NCBI GenBank assembly: GCA_027016355.1
Contig: JALWAF010000009.1
Span: forward strand, 1-16,295
DNA length: 16,295 bases
Direction: 5' to 3'
Source of the DNA: Candidatus Moraniibacteriota bacterium
GTDB taxonomy: Bacteria > Patescibacteriota > Minisyncoccia > Moranbacterales > GCA-2747515
Of the stretch, positions 6,945 to 14,649 are shown piece after piece. Both the position numbers and the translations under genes were made by a program. Each line of letters starts with the position of its first letter. Position 1 is the first letter of the stretch. Under the pieces are notes generated by a model. That model saw only the letters and a list, made by a program, of their open reading frames with translations, searched no databases and was not told the origin of the DNA.

Positions 6945-7566
6945 TGACAGCGTGCTTTTTGCAGAACGACCCAGCGAGTTAGTTTTGTATGGCTTGCATA
7001 AGTTACTATGTAACAGATGCGCAGTGAAAGCGAGCTGTAACAGGCGAATATGTCATACGAACTAGACCCGAAACCGAGCGAGCTACGCATGAGCAGGGTG
7101 AACACAATGTAAAAATTGTGGGAGGCCCGCACCCACTGATCGTGCAACATCAGGGGATGACTTGTGTGTAGAGGAGAAATTCCAATCGAGCTCGGCAATA
7201 GCTGGTTCTCTCCGAAATAGCTTTAGGGCTAGCGTTGTTTAATTAGTCATGGGAGGTAGAGCTACTGAATGAGTTTCCGCCGCAAGGTAGGTCACTCAAC
7301 CAAACTCCGAATGCTCATGACCGTATTACAGCAGTTAGAACTGCGGGGCTAAGCTCGTAGTTCAAAAGGGAAACAGCCCAGACCACAATCTAAGGTCCCT
7401 AAATTCATACTCAGTGGGAAAGGAAGTGAGACTTCATAGACACCTAGGAGGTTGGCTTAGAAGCAGCCATCCTTTAAAGAAAGCGTAACAGCTCACTAGT
7501 TTAGAGGTCTTGCGCCGAAAATATAACGGGGCTTAAGTATGATACCGAAGATGTGGATATCGTGCA

Positions 7567-7701
7567 CGGCACTTAAATTTTAAATTGTAAATTTAAAATT
7601 TTAATTGAATGACAAAATTATTTAATGTTTTAAACATTAAAAATTTAAGCATTAAAAATTCATTTGAAATTAAAAATTGAAAATTTGAAATTAGAGTGCT
7701 T
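7567..7701 (+). other. ORF-less AT-rich intervening sequence in 23S helix 45
   Basis: The natural H45 stem is seen as ATCGTGCA (7559-7566) with TGCACGAT (7702-7709), extended by GCACT (7569-7573) with AGTGC (7695-7699). Where E. coli has a short loop, about 120 bases of almost pure A/T follow, with nested palindromes such as AAATTTTAAATT-GTA-AATTTAAAATTT and variants of CATTAAAAATT and AAATTTGAAATT. No ORF is present. H45 is the second classical site of RNase III-cut intervening sequences. Confidence 0.8.
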
Positions 7702-8702
7702 TGCACGATGTGGTAGGAGAGCGTTCCATTCACACCGAAGCCGGACGGGCGACCGCCGGTGGAGTGTATGGAAGTGAGAATGCTGGGATGAGTAACCGCA
7801 ATGCGCGTGAGATCCGCGCACACCGAAAATCTAAGGTTTCCTGGGCAATGCCAATCATCCCAGGGTTAGTCGGGCCTAAGGCGAGGCCGAAAGGCGTAGT
7901 CGATGGACAGCAGGTTAATATTCCTGCACCGTTTATGTATGCTGACTGGAGTGACGTATTTTAGTAGCTACTGCATGTTATTGGATTCATGTGGATATAC
8001 TAGGGACGTATAGTAGGAAAATCCGCTATACACTAAGTCCGAGGTATATACAGACGTTCTACTTTGGTAGAATTAATAGTAGTGAGCAGAGTACCTGGAA
8101 AAGCTTCTAAGCTTCAATATATAAACGCCCGTACCGCAAACCGACACAGGTAGATAGGGCGAGTAGCCCAAGGTGAATGAGTGAGACCTGGTTAAGGAAC
8201 TCGGCAAAAAAGCTAGACGTACGTTCGCAAGATGTCTTCCCGACTTTTTGTTAAGTCGGGCGCAGCTAAAGTGCCCTTCCGACTGTTTACCAAAAACACA
8301 ACTCTCTGCTAACCCGTAAGGGGATGTATAGGGGGTGACACCTGACCAGTGCTGGAACATTAACGGGAGCGGTTCACGCCAATCCCCGAAGTGCCAGTGA
8401 ACGTCGGCGATAACTATAATCGTCCTAAGGTAGCGAAATTCCTTGTCGGCTAATTACCGACCTGCATGAAAGGTGTAACGAGATGGGAACTGTCTCAACC
8501 AGGTGCTCGGTGAAATTGCAATAACGGTAAAGATGCCGTTTACCTACAGCTAGACGAAAAGACCCCGTGGAGCTTTACTATAGCTTGGCATTGAATTAGA
8601 GTTTTAGTTGCCGAGAATAGGTGGGAGACTTTGAGACTGTCCTTTTGGGGACAGTGGAGTCGCCAGTGGAATACCACCCTGCTGAAGTTTTGATTCTAAC
8701 CT

Positions 8703-8898
8703 TGCACCGTTAGGTGTATTTAATAGAAGAGGAGAATGCATATTAGGCGAATAGTAGAGTTACACATATTAAAATTATTGTGTATTTTTTGTGTTCCTCT
8801 GTAATGTGGAGGTTAAAATAACAATATTAATGTAACTAAACAATTCGTCTGATGATAATTTTCTTCTACAAACCATATTAAATATAGCTACCGGTGCA
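8703..8898 (+). other. Long structured insertion in 23S domain V (near helix 79)
   Basis: E. coli has about 25 bases here between TTCTAAC and GGACAGTG; this gene has about 200. Nested complementary arms support one long helix: 8703-8709/8892-8898 (7 bp), 8717-8725/8876-8884 (9 bp), 8726-8730/8862-8866, 8745-8752/8843-8850 (one G-T pair) and 8758-8764/8831-8837 (7 bp), with a small hairpin CCTC/GGAGG at the tip. No ORF and no group I core were seen. It could be an expansion segment kept in the ribosome or another excised intervening sequence. Confidence 0.75.
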
Positions 8899-8913
8899 GG
8901 AACAGTGCCTGGT

Positions 8914-8945
<32 letters not shown>

Positions 8946-9106
8946 ATGTAACGGAGGCGTTTACAAAGGTTGGTTAGGTCCGGATGGACATCGGGCCGAT
9001 AGTGCAAACGCATAAACCAGCTTTACTGAAAGACATACAAGTCGACCAGTTACGAAAGTAGAAGTTAGTGAACCGACCGAACGCTAGTAGTAGCGCGGAA
9101 GATCAT

Positions 9107-9137
<31 letters not shown>

Positions 9138-9210
9138 AATTCCTCCCAAGAGTTCACATCGACGGAGGAGTTTGGCACCTCGATGTCGGCTCATCTCATC
9201 CTGGGGCTGG

Positions 9211-9247
<37 letters not shown>

Positions 9248-9273
9248 AGGTACGCGAGCTGGGTTCAAACCGT

Positions 9274-10014
9274 CAACTTGAATTAAAAACGGCGGCCTAT
9301 GCGAGTAATTGCATATGGAAAAAACTGACTCATATCGGAGAAATCCTTGCACGATAACCTGTAGTGTGATAGGATAATTCCGAGGGAAGTCGTAAATTTT
9401 GTCTATGAATAATGTTTTCGCAGCTTATATTGCTGGTTTTTTAGATGCTGATGGTAGTATTTATGTTCAATTAAAGAAAAATACATCGTATAAATATGAT
9501 TTTCAAATTTATGCACAAGTTGTATTTTGTCAATCTTCCAAACATAAAAATTTCCTTGTGAAATTATGTAAGGAAATTGGATATGGATATGTAAGGGAGC
9601 GTAATGATAACATTTCTGAATATATCATTGGAGATTGTGAAGGAATGATGTGTGTTATTGATATCACACTTAAGTATCTAAAATTAAAAAAAGAACAAGC
9701 AATATTAATGCAAAAAATTCTTAATCAAAAACAGAATATTGATTCTGCAGATGATTTTGTGAGACTTGCAAAAAGTATTGATCGTTTTCGTGAATTGAAT
9801 TATTCAAAAAAGCGAATTAATACAGCTGATGTAGTAAAAAAACATTTAATAGAAAAGAATTTATTGACCCCGTAGAGACTTGAATATTTATTATTCAGAT
9901 TTTGATTGATACGCATTGCGTAAATTATAATCAAAATAACACGTCGGTCTCCCACAATAGTGTGGGATGGTGGTATAGTCCATGCCATTGGTAACAATGG
10001 AATTTGAAATAATG
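9274..10014 (+). mobile_element. Group I intron in 23S at E. coli position 2593
   Basis: The 741-base insert interrupts TCAAACCGT^CGTGAGAC. The upstream exon ends in T and the insert ends in G, as group I splicing needs, and the site equals the I-CreI intron site L2593. The 3' part has core-like features. GACT (9877-9880) with AGTC in TATAGTCC (9977-9980) is a plausible P7. Hairpins are 9899-9907/9929-9937, CCCACA-ATAG-TGTGGG (9951-9966), and CCATTG-GTAA-CAATGG (9985-10000) with a GNRA loop. The 5' part has a P2-like TATGC/GCATA hairpin and GCGG able to pair with the exon end. A LAGLIDADG ORF lies between the two halves. The subgroup was not determined. Confidence 0.85.
9405..9875 (+). CDS. 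I-CreI-like LAGLIDADG homing endonuclease (intron-encoded)
   Basis: A 156-aa single-motif LAGLIDADG protein, close to the length of I-CreI (163 aa). The motif YIAGFLDADGS spans 8-18, with Asp 16 at the place of I-CreI Asp20. Gln 43 matches Gln47 and Lys 95 (LKLKKEQ) matches Lys98, while His replaces Arg51. GYGYVRERN...SEYI (59-74) parallels GVGYVRDRG...SDYI of I-CreI. A single motif implies a homodimer that cuts the intron-less 23S allele at the insertion site, which is the I-CreI target itself. The start is ATG 9405 rather than the in-frame TTG at 9399. The stop codon lies just before the presumed P7 strand of the intron, so the coding end and the ribozyme core abut. Catalytic residues look intact, so it is probably active. 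Confidence 0.92.
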   Translation: MNNVFAAYIAGFLDADGSIYVQLKKNTSYKYDFQIYAQVVFCQSSKHKNFLVKLCKEIGYGYVRERNDNISEYIIGDCEGMMCVIDITLKYLKLKKEQAILMQKILNQKQNIDSADDFVRLAKSIDRFRELNYSKKRINTADVVKKHLIEKNLLTP

Positions 10015-10155
10015 CGTGAGACAGGTTGGTCTCTATCTGCTGTAGGCGTGTGTGCTTGAGAGAAGTCTTTCCTAGTACGAGAGGACCGGAAAGAACAAAC
10101 CTCTGGTGTATCGGCTGTTCCGCCAGGAGCATTGTCGAGTAGCTAAGTTTGGTGT

Positions 10156-10190
<35 letters not shown>

Positions 10191-10305
10191 ACTCGAGATA
10201 AGGCACAGATACCCTAGAAGACGACTAGGTTGATAGGTTTTAGATGGAAGCGCTGTGAGGCGTTGAGTCGAGAAATACTAATGTATCATTATAACTTTTT
10301 TCTTT

Positions 10306-10337
10306 TCCGCCAAAGGCGGACCAGTCTTCGGACTGGT
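10306..10337 (+). other. Two adjacent stable hairpins just after 23S
   Basis: TCCGCC-AAA-GGCGGA (10306-10320) is followed directly by ACCAGTC-TTCG-GACTGGT (10320-10337, sharing one base), the second with a C(UUCG)G tetraloop. They lie inside the 23S processing stem, close to the mature 3' end. No T run follows, so processing or folding is more likely than termination. Confidence 0.75.
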
Positions 10338-10390
10338 ATTTCGAAACTTTGTCTTGTTTGTAAATTTATTTATAAGTGATGGCAAAAATC

Positions 10391-10417
10391 GTCTATAATT
10401 GAGTTGACAATTAAGAA
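10391..10417 (+). other. Right arm of the 23S rRNA processing stem
   Basis: Complements 6000-6025 in two blocks (14 bp and 6-8 bp) with a small internal loop. It contains TATAAT and TTGACA by chance of sequence; these are better explained as part of the stem than as a promoter. Confidence 0.85.
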
Positions 10418-10555
10418 GAACGTAATGTTTGATTGAGTTTAATCGCAGACACGTTTCTTTCTCCTGTATTACCCACTGTAGCTCTTTGAGCAAAAGGAGG
10501 GTAACTATATATACCTTTGAGATTTTTTGCTGATGAAGGTATAAATTATATGCAT
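10418..10555 (+). other. 23S-5S spacer; no tRNA seen
   Basis: Holds possible processing hairpins: CTCC...TTACCC with GGAGGGTAA around a small GCTC-TTT-GAGC loop (about 10460-10506), and TATACCTT (10510-10517) with AAGGTATA (10536-10543). No tRNA-like cloverleaf or T-loop was found. Confidence 0.55.
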
Positions 10556-10567
10556 ATTTTGAATATA

Positions 10568-10684
10568 GCGTTTCCAGTGTTTTTGGCGATAGGGTCACAC
10601 CTGATTCCATACCGAACTCAGTAGTTAAGCCTATCAGCGCCGATGGTACCTCTATGAGGGAGAGTAGGTCAATGCTGGAAACAG
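10568..10684 (+). rRNA. rrf: 5S ribosomal RNA
   Basis: The conserved core ACCTGATTCCATACCGAACTC, AGTTAAGCC, GCGCCGATGGTA and GGGAGAGTAGGTC marks 5S rRNA. The terminal helix is GTTTCCAG (10570-10577) with CTGGAAAC (10675-10682). Outside it, ATTTTGAATA (10556-10565) pairs with TATTCAAAAT (10687-10696) to form a precursor stem. It is cotranscribed with 23S and followed by a terminator. Confidence 0.95.
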
Positions 10685-10708
10685 TGTATTCAAAATAAAA
10701 GTTGAGAT

Positions 10709-10735
10709 ACCAGCCGAGAGGTTGGTTTTTTGTTT
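10709..10735 (+). terminator. Rho-independent terminator of the 23S-5S unit
   Basis: A 7-bp stem ACCAGCC-GAGA-GGTTGGT (10709-10726, one G-T pair) is followed by a run of T's. It lies 25 bases after 5S. Confidence 0.88.
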
Positions 10736-10759
10736 TACAGACATTACTTAAAAATATGC

Positions 10760-10765
10760 TATAAT
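10760..10765 (+). promoter_or_regulatory. -10 box (TATAAT) for the MFS gene
   Basis: A consensus TATAAT lies 21 bases before the ATG at 10787. The -35 region (TTTACA at 10734-10739, 20-base spacer) is poor. The leader would be only about 15 bases of A-rich sequence without a Shine-Dalgarno site. Confidence 0.55.
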
Positions 10766-10786
10766 AGAGAAAAATAAAAATAAAAA

Positions 10787-11986
10787 ATGACAAAAAGATT
10801 TTATGCAAAATATATTGTAAATGAAAGGACTATACGTTTAATTACATTTTTAGGGTTTGTTTTTGGATTTTCTGGTGCGCTTCTTACATATATTACATCT
10901 TCATATTTCAAACAAGTTATGAACACAGATAATGTGGGCATTTTTTATGTGATTAGCTTTTCAATTATTTTAGTTTCATTGTTTTATCTTAATAAACTTA
11001 TTGAAGGTTTTGGACGTGCGAGAACTCTTATGACACTTATAACTATGCAAATTGGTGTTCTTTTTATGTTGCAATTTGTAGATATAACAATTGAGGGCAC
11101 AATATTACTCATGTTGTATACGATTTTGTTTGGTGTTATATCTGTAGTTTTTGATATTGTGTTGGAGGCTTATTCTACAGATGGCAAAACTGGACGTACT
11201 AGAGGACTTTTCCTCTCTGTGTATAATTTTGGTTTTTTGATTGGACCATTGGTATCAGTATATATTTTGCAACATTATGGATTTATCGGAATATTCTTTA
11301 GCACGATGATTCTTTATATCATTATGTTTTTTGTGATATTCATGGCACTTAATGATATAAAGGGACACATTAAAAAACAAAGCCTTTCTTCTACACAGAT
11401 AATTATAAAATTTAAAAATAATATAAATTTAACAAAGATATATCTGATCGCATTTGTTCTTAGATTTTTTTATGCAGTAATGACTATTTATATGCCGTTA
11501 TATTTACGTGATATTGGATTTTCTTGGGGTGATATTGGACTTATTTTTGCAGTTATGTTAATTCCATTTATTTTTGTAGAGTATCCAGCAGGAGTACTTG
11601 CAGATAAAAAATATGGTGAAAAGGAGATGCTTTTTATTGGTTCAATTATTGTTATTTTTTCTACTGTTATCATGTATTTTATACATGACCCCATATTATG
11701 GGTATGGATGAGCATTTTATTTGTGTCGCGTATAGGGGCAGCACTTCTTGAAGCAATGCAAGATAGTTATTTTTATAAACAAATAGATGAGAATGATGTA
11801 GCACTTATTAATTTTTTTCGTTCTACACGGTCCATTGGGTATATTGCAAGTGCTATATTAATAGGTATAACATTATATCTTTTTGATGATATGAGATATA
11901 TTTTCATTGTTTTGAGTATAATGTTTATTGTAGGATTGTATCCAATTGTTACATTGAAAGATACTTTTCCTGTAACGCAAAGATAA
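10787..11986 (+). CDS. MFS (major facilitator superfamily) transporter
   Basis: A 399-aa integral membrane protein with about 12 hydrophobic helices, split by a charged central loop (about 190-215, DIKGHIKKQ...KFKNN) as in MFS carriers. A motif-A-like sequence GVLADKKYGEKEML lies near 268-282 between two helices. In the first half the matching loop reads LIEGFGRARTL (about 71-81). There is no signal peptide; the first helix begins near residue 17. The substrate cannot be read from the sequence; drug, sugar or peptide export or import are all possible. It is flanked by the rRNA terminator and the envelope cluster, with its own -10 box, and is probably monocistronic. No Shine-Dalgarno sequence precedes the ATG. 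The lack of a strong terminator after it leaves read-through possible. Confidence 0.85.
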   Translation: MTKRFYAKYIVNERTIRLITFLGFVFGFSGALLTYITSSYFKQVMNTDNVGIFYVISFSIILVSLFYLNKLIEGFGRARTLMTLITMQIGVLFMLQFVDITIEGTILLMLYTILFGVISVVFDIVLEAYSTDGKTGRTRGLFLSVYNFGFLIGPLVSVYILQHYGFIGIFFSTMILYIIMFFVIFMALNDIKGHIKKQSLSSTQIIIKFKNNINLTKIYLIAFVLRFFYAVMTIYMPLYLRDIGFSWGDIGLIFAVMLIPFIFVEYPAGVLADKKYGEKEMLFIGSIIVIFSTVIMYFIHDPILWVWMSILFVSRIGAALLEAMQDSYFYKQIDENDVALINFFRSTRSIGYIASAILIGITLYLFDDMRYIFIVLSIMFIVGLYPIVTLKDTFPVTQR

Positions 11987-12000
11987 AAAGAGCAATCGAA

Positions 12001-12030
12001 TTGTATCATTTAGACGGTTTATGATATAAT
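12001..12030 (+). promoter_or_regulatory. Promoter of the first WxL-like gene
   Basis: TTGTAT (12001-12006), an 18-base spacer and TATAAT (12025-12030) end 28 bases before the ATG at 12059. Confidence 0.6.
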
Positions 12031-12058
12031 TTTATTGTGTAAATAAAAAGAAAATTTT

Positions 12059-12748
12059 ATGAGTAAAAAAGTTATTTTAAGTTTGGCTATAATTGTGTTG
12101 GTGTTACCAATTATCGTAATTGCAGCCACAGATGGTACGTATAATATTACAGTTGATAATATTGGGTTTGCTGGAGGGGAAGCAAGTGTTGATGGAACAT
12201 ATAATTTATCTGATACTGTGGGTACGCCACTTGTAGGACTTGGTACTAGCACGAATTATAAAACTCAAGATGGATTTTGGTATATGGTCAATAATACTAT
12301 TGCACTTGTCTTGGATTCAAATACTAAAGATTTAGGTACAATAACACCAGGCTCACCAAATACAGCAACAACAACTGCAACAGTGACAACTGACGCATGG
12401 GGAGGTTATGAATTATTAATCAGTGAAAATCACAGTTTAACTCATACCGTTGATGGTACTACCACAATTGCAGATTATGCAGGAACAATTGCTACACCAA
12501 CAGCTTGGAGTGGTACGGGACTTGGATTTACTGTAACAAATGGTTCTGGTGTAGCAGCAAAATGGGGCACATCACCAAATAATAATTATGCCGGTATTCC
12601 AACGACGGATACAGTTTTTCACGATAAGGGCGGATACACAAGTGGTGGAGATGATACAGTAGTAGAATATAAAGCAGATGTGCCAAGTACACAAAAGTCT
12701 GGAACATATACAAATACAGTTACATATACAGCAATTTCAAAGCTGTAG
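12059..12748 (+). CDS. Secreted WxL-like surface protein A (Y-for-W variant, no cysteines)
   Basis: A 229-aa protein with a signal peptide (1-22 or 23, ...IVIAA). Residues about 24-76 form a separate module ending in TSTNYKTQDGFWYM, a pattern (G..TS.NYK...GFW) seen in many bacterial surface proteins. Residues about 80-229 share a beta-rich domain with the genes at 12983 and 14650: LGTITPGSP, TDAWGGYELLI (113-121), WSGTGLGF (150-157), NNNYAGIP, and the end DVPSTQKSGTYTNTVTYTA. The layout resembles the Gram-positive WxL domain, in which GWxL and a terminal TWTL anchor proteins to peptidoglycan, but W is Y in both motifs. This is the only one of the three without cysteine. WxL homology is judged by eye, and wall association is inference. 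Confidence 0.7.
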   Translation: MSKKVILSLAIIVLVLPIIVIAATDGTYNITVDNIGFAGGEASVDGTYNLSDTVGTPLVGLGTSTNYKTQDGFWYMVNNTIALVLDSNTKDLGTITPGSPNTATTTATVTTDAWGGYELLISENHSLTHTVDGTTTIADYAGTIATPTAWSGTGLGFTVTNGSGVAAKWGTSPNNNYAGIPTTDTVFHDKGGYTSGGDDTVVEYKADVPSTQKSGTYTNTVTYTAISKL

Positions 12749-12982
12749 GTGTAGCTACGTTTTTGAAAATTAAAAAAGAGGTTTATGAAACTTTAAATTA
12801 TAGTTTTTGTGAATCTTGTAGATATTTTTTGAATACGTAAACAAACTGTGGATAACTTTTGTTGGTTATATATTAAATTATAATGTATTATATAAACGAG
12901 GTATTTTTGATTAGGTCGATAACAAAAAATCAAAAATAAAAAAGTTGGTTTAATTAAACGAATTTACAAATAAAACAAAAAT
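12749..12982 (+). other. AT-rich intergenic region with one DnaA-box match
   Basis: No gene was found. TGTGGATAA at 12847-12855 is the exact complement of the DnaA box TTATCCACA. A -10-like TATAAT is at 12879-12884. A weak, short hairpin follows the upstream stop codon (AGCT...AGCT, then ACGTTTTT). Confidence 0.5.
12879..12884 (+). promoter_or_regulatory. -10 box (TATAAT) for WxL-like gene B
   Basis: A consensus hexamer about 98 bases before the ATG at 12983. The -35 region (TTGTTG, 14-base spacer) is poor, so another start site is possible. Confidence 0.4.
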
Positions 12983-13678
12983 ATGAAATTAAATAAAATA
13001 ATTGCAGGTACAAGTGCTCTTGCATTATCGTTGTCAATGACAAGTGTGGCACTTGCTGCAGATGCAGGACCAGAGGTTATAGATTTTACAGTTAATGTGC
13101 AAGATACTATTTCTATGACATGTCATGAACATGGTCAACTTGATGCTGATAAGAGTATTGATTTTGGTACAGTAACAGCCGGTACCCCAGTATTTGGCTC
13201 ATCAGACTGTGATGTTACAACAAATGATGAAAATGGTTATTATTTAAAAATGGTAAATGATAACGGTGCAGGTGAAACAATGACAGACCCCAATGGTGTA
13301 ACATCTGATATTACAGACACATTAGCAGCATTTGATTGGGGAAATGGTGATGGAGCTGGAGGTGTTCCAACATTAGTTGCGTGGGGAGCTAATACAGGAG
13401 TCGGATTTACAATTGCTAGTGCTCCAACCAAAGAATCACAATTTGGTTCGTCAACAACATGTGTTGACACAATAAATCATAATTTTGGAGGAGTTCCTGC
13501 CACTGCAGAGCCAATTATGAGACATCAAAATTATTCAGCAACTGAGACGACAACCACAACTTGTTATATCTTGGATGTAACAGCAACTCAAGAATCAGGT
13601 GTTTATACAGGAAGTGTTACATATACGGTAACTAGCGATGCTTCAAGCGTTACGGACATAGATGCTATAAACTCTTAA
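12983..13678 (+). CDS. Secreted WxL-like surface protein B (four conserved cysteines)
   Basis: A 231-aa protein with a signal peptide (1-26, ...VALAADA). The mature part follows the same plan as genes A and C: SIDFGTVTAGTP (58-69), CDVTTNDENGYYLKM (76-90), WGANTGVGF (134-142), FGGVPATAEPIM (168-179) and the end ATQESGVYTGSVTYTV (201-216). The WxL positions are YYL (86-88) and TYTV (213-216). Cysteines 47, 76, 160 and 194 match 44, 68, 146 and 179 of protein C, which suggests two disulfides outside the cell. A short acidic tail (SSVTDIDAINS) follows the last motif, unlike in A and C. The next gene downstream is a damaged partner-type gene. Function is inferred as a wall-bound or partner-bound surface protein; it could also be a pilus- or S-layer-like subunit. 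Confidence 0.72.
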   Translation: MKLNKIIAGTSALALSLSMTSVALAADAGPEVIDFTVNVQDTISMTCHEHGQLDADKSIDFGTVTAGTPVFGSSDCDVTTNDENGYYLKMVNDNGAGETMTDPNGVTSDITDTLAAFDWGNGDGAGGVPTLVAWGANTGVGFTIASAPTKESQFGSSTTCVDTINHNFGGVPATAEPIMRHQNYSATETTTTTCYILDVTATQESGVYTGSVTYTVTSDASSVTDIDAINS

Positions 13679-13691
13679 GTTGAATTATTTT

Positions 13692-13730
13692 ATTCTTCTT
13701 AACATTTTTGTGTGTTGAGAAGAATATAAA
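13692..13730 (+). terminator. Terminator-like hairpin after WxL-like gene B
   Basis: A 13-bp stem (13692-13704 with 13713-13725, one G-T pair) with an 8-base loop begins 14 bases after the stop codon. Only AT-rich sequence, not a clean T run, follows, so efficiency is uncertain. Confidence 0.65.
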
Positions 13731-13778
13731 TGATTTAATAATAGATGAAAATAATATTAATTAATAAATAAAGCTTTG

Positions 13779-13784
13779 TATAAT
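13779..13784 (+). promoter_or_regulatory. TATAAT at the 5' break of the truncated gene
   Basis: A consensus -10 hexamer just before coding homology begins. No -35 box is evident. It may be a relic or chance in AT-rich DNA. Confidence 0.3.
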
Positions 13785-13788
13785 AATC

Positions 13789-14541
13789 AGTGTAGAGGAT
13801 TTTTATGTTGGAGAAGATGGATCTGAACCATTGTTTTTTGTGCCAGATGATAAACATCCAAGAAAAAATAGAGATGTTATTAATTGGATAACATTGCCAG
13901 AAAATTTTGTTTTAGCGCCCGGTGAGAGTAAAAATATTGATTTTGTAGTGAGCGTGCCAAGTGGTCAGCCAACAAATGGATATTATGGAAGTATATTTTT
14001 TGAGGCAAGTGATTTGGAAAAAAATGATAGTATACCAAAGTCTAATACAATGGGTATAAATTATAGAATAGGGTCACTTGTTATAATGTCAATTCAAGGT
14101 GACGAGCCTATGAAAATTGATGGAGAATTACAAAAATTTTATACAACACAAAAAGTTTTTTGGACTACACCCGCAAAAATGAAAGTAGAAACGATTAATA
14201 CAGGTAACATCCATTATCCCCTATTTGGAAAAATTGAAATCAATAAGTTTGGTAAAAAATTTCATGTCATAGAATTAAAACCTCAGTTAGTATATCCTGA
14301 TATAGTTAAAAATTATGAAGAAGATATGGAGTTTGGTATATGGGATTTTGGCAGGTACAATGCACATTTATCAATGTGGTCGCAAGATAAAACTGTAAAA
14401 TTTGAACAAGATGTGTCATTTTGGGTCATACCATGGAAAGGATTGCTAATAATTATTGGTAGTGTAGTGGGATTAATTATTATTGGTATATTGTTTAAAA
14501 AGTACGTTCATATTGGTGCAAAACCTATAAGAAGAGATTAA
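13789..14541 (+). pseudogene. 5'-truncated WxL-interacting-protein-like (DUF916-type) gene
   Basis: From 13789 the frame aligns with residues 74 onward of the complete copy at 15416: SVEDFYV vs QVEDFFV, FFVPDDKHP vs FFVPDKNHP, LAPGESK vs LAPGETK, QPTNGYYGSIFF identical, MKIDGE, INKFGKKF and FWVIP. The signal peptide and first 70 or so residues are missing. Upstream in frame there is a stop at 13765-13767 and no ATG. The only in-frame start-like codon is TTG 13831, which falls inside the domain. The C-terminal part is intact, with a membrane helix GLLIIIGSVVGLIIIGILF and a basic tail. It is either a recent pseudogene or a gene making a shortened product. A TATAAT at 13779-13784 lies at the break. 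ATG 13805 is in another frame and gives only 28 codons. Confidence 0.72.
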
Positions 14542-14590
14542 AGAATAAAATAAATATATGTAATTTTTATTGTAAAATAAAATTTTGTGA

Positions 14591-14596
14591 TATAAT
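14591..14596 (+). promoter_or_regulatory. -10 box (TATAAT) for WxL-like gene C
   Basis: TATAAT lies 53 bases before the ATG at 14650. TTGTAA at 14570-14575 with a 15-base spacer is a weak -35 candidate. Confidence 0.45.
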
Positions 14597-14649
14597 AATA
14601 TATACTTACTTGAAAATAAAAATAATATAAATTAATTAAAGACAAAAAT

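Noticed and set aside
7575..7690. A/T repeats in the helix 45 insert as a CRISPR array
   Set aside because: Units are short, degenerate and have no regular spacers; they are palindromic low-complexity DNA.
7701..7964. 87-codon plus-strand frame
   Set aside because: It is conserved 23S sequence (GTTAATATTCCTG and the preceding AAGGCGAGGCCGAAAGGCGTAG region), not a gene.
8073..8360. 95-codon minus-strand frame
   Set aside because: Antisense to 23S rRNA exon sequence.
10394..10409. TATAAT and TTGACA as a promoter for 5S
   Set aside because: Order and spacing are wrong (the -10-like box precedes the -35-like box), and both fall in the right arm of the 23S processing stem.
10278..10808. 176-codon minus-strand frame over 5S
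   Set aside because: Antisense to the 23S end, 5S rRNA and its terminator. Low-complexity composition and no start signal.
13805..13891. ATG 13805 as the start of the truncated partner gene
   Set aside because: It is out of frame with the homologous sequence and gives only 28 codons.
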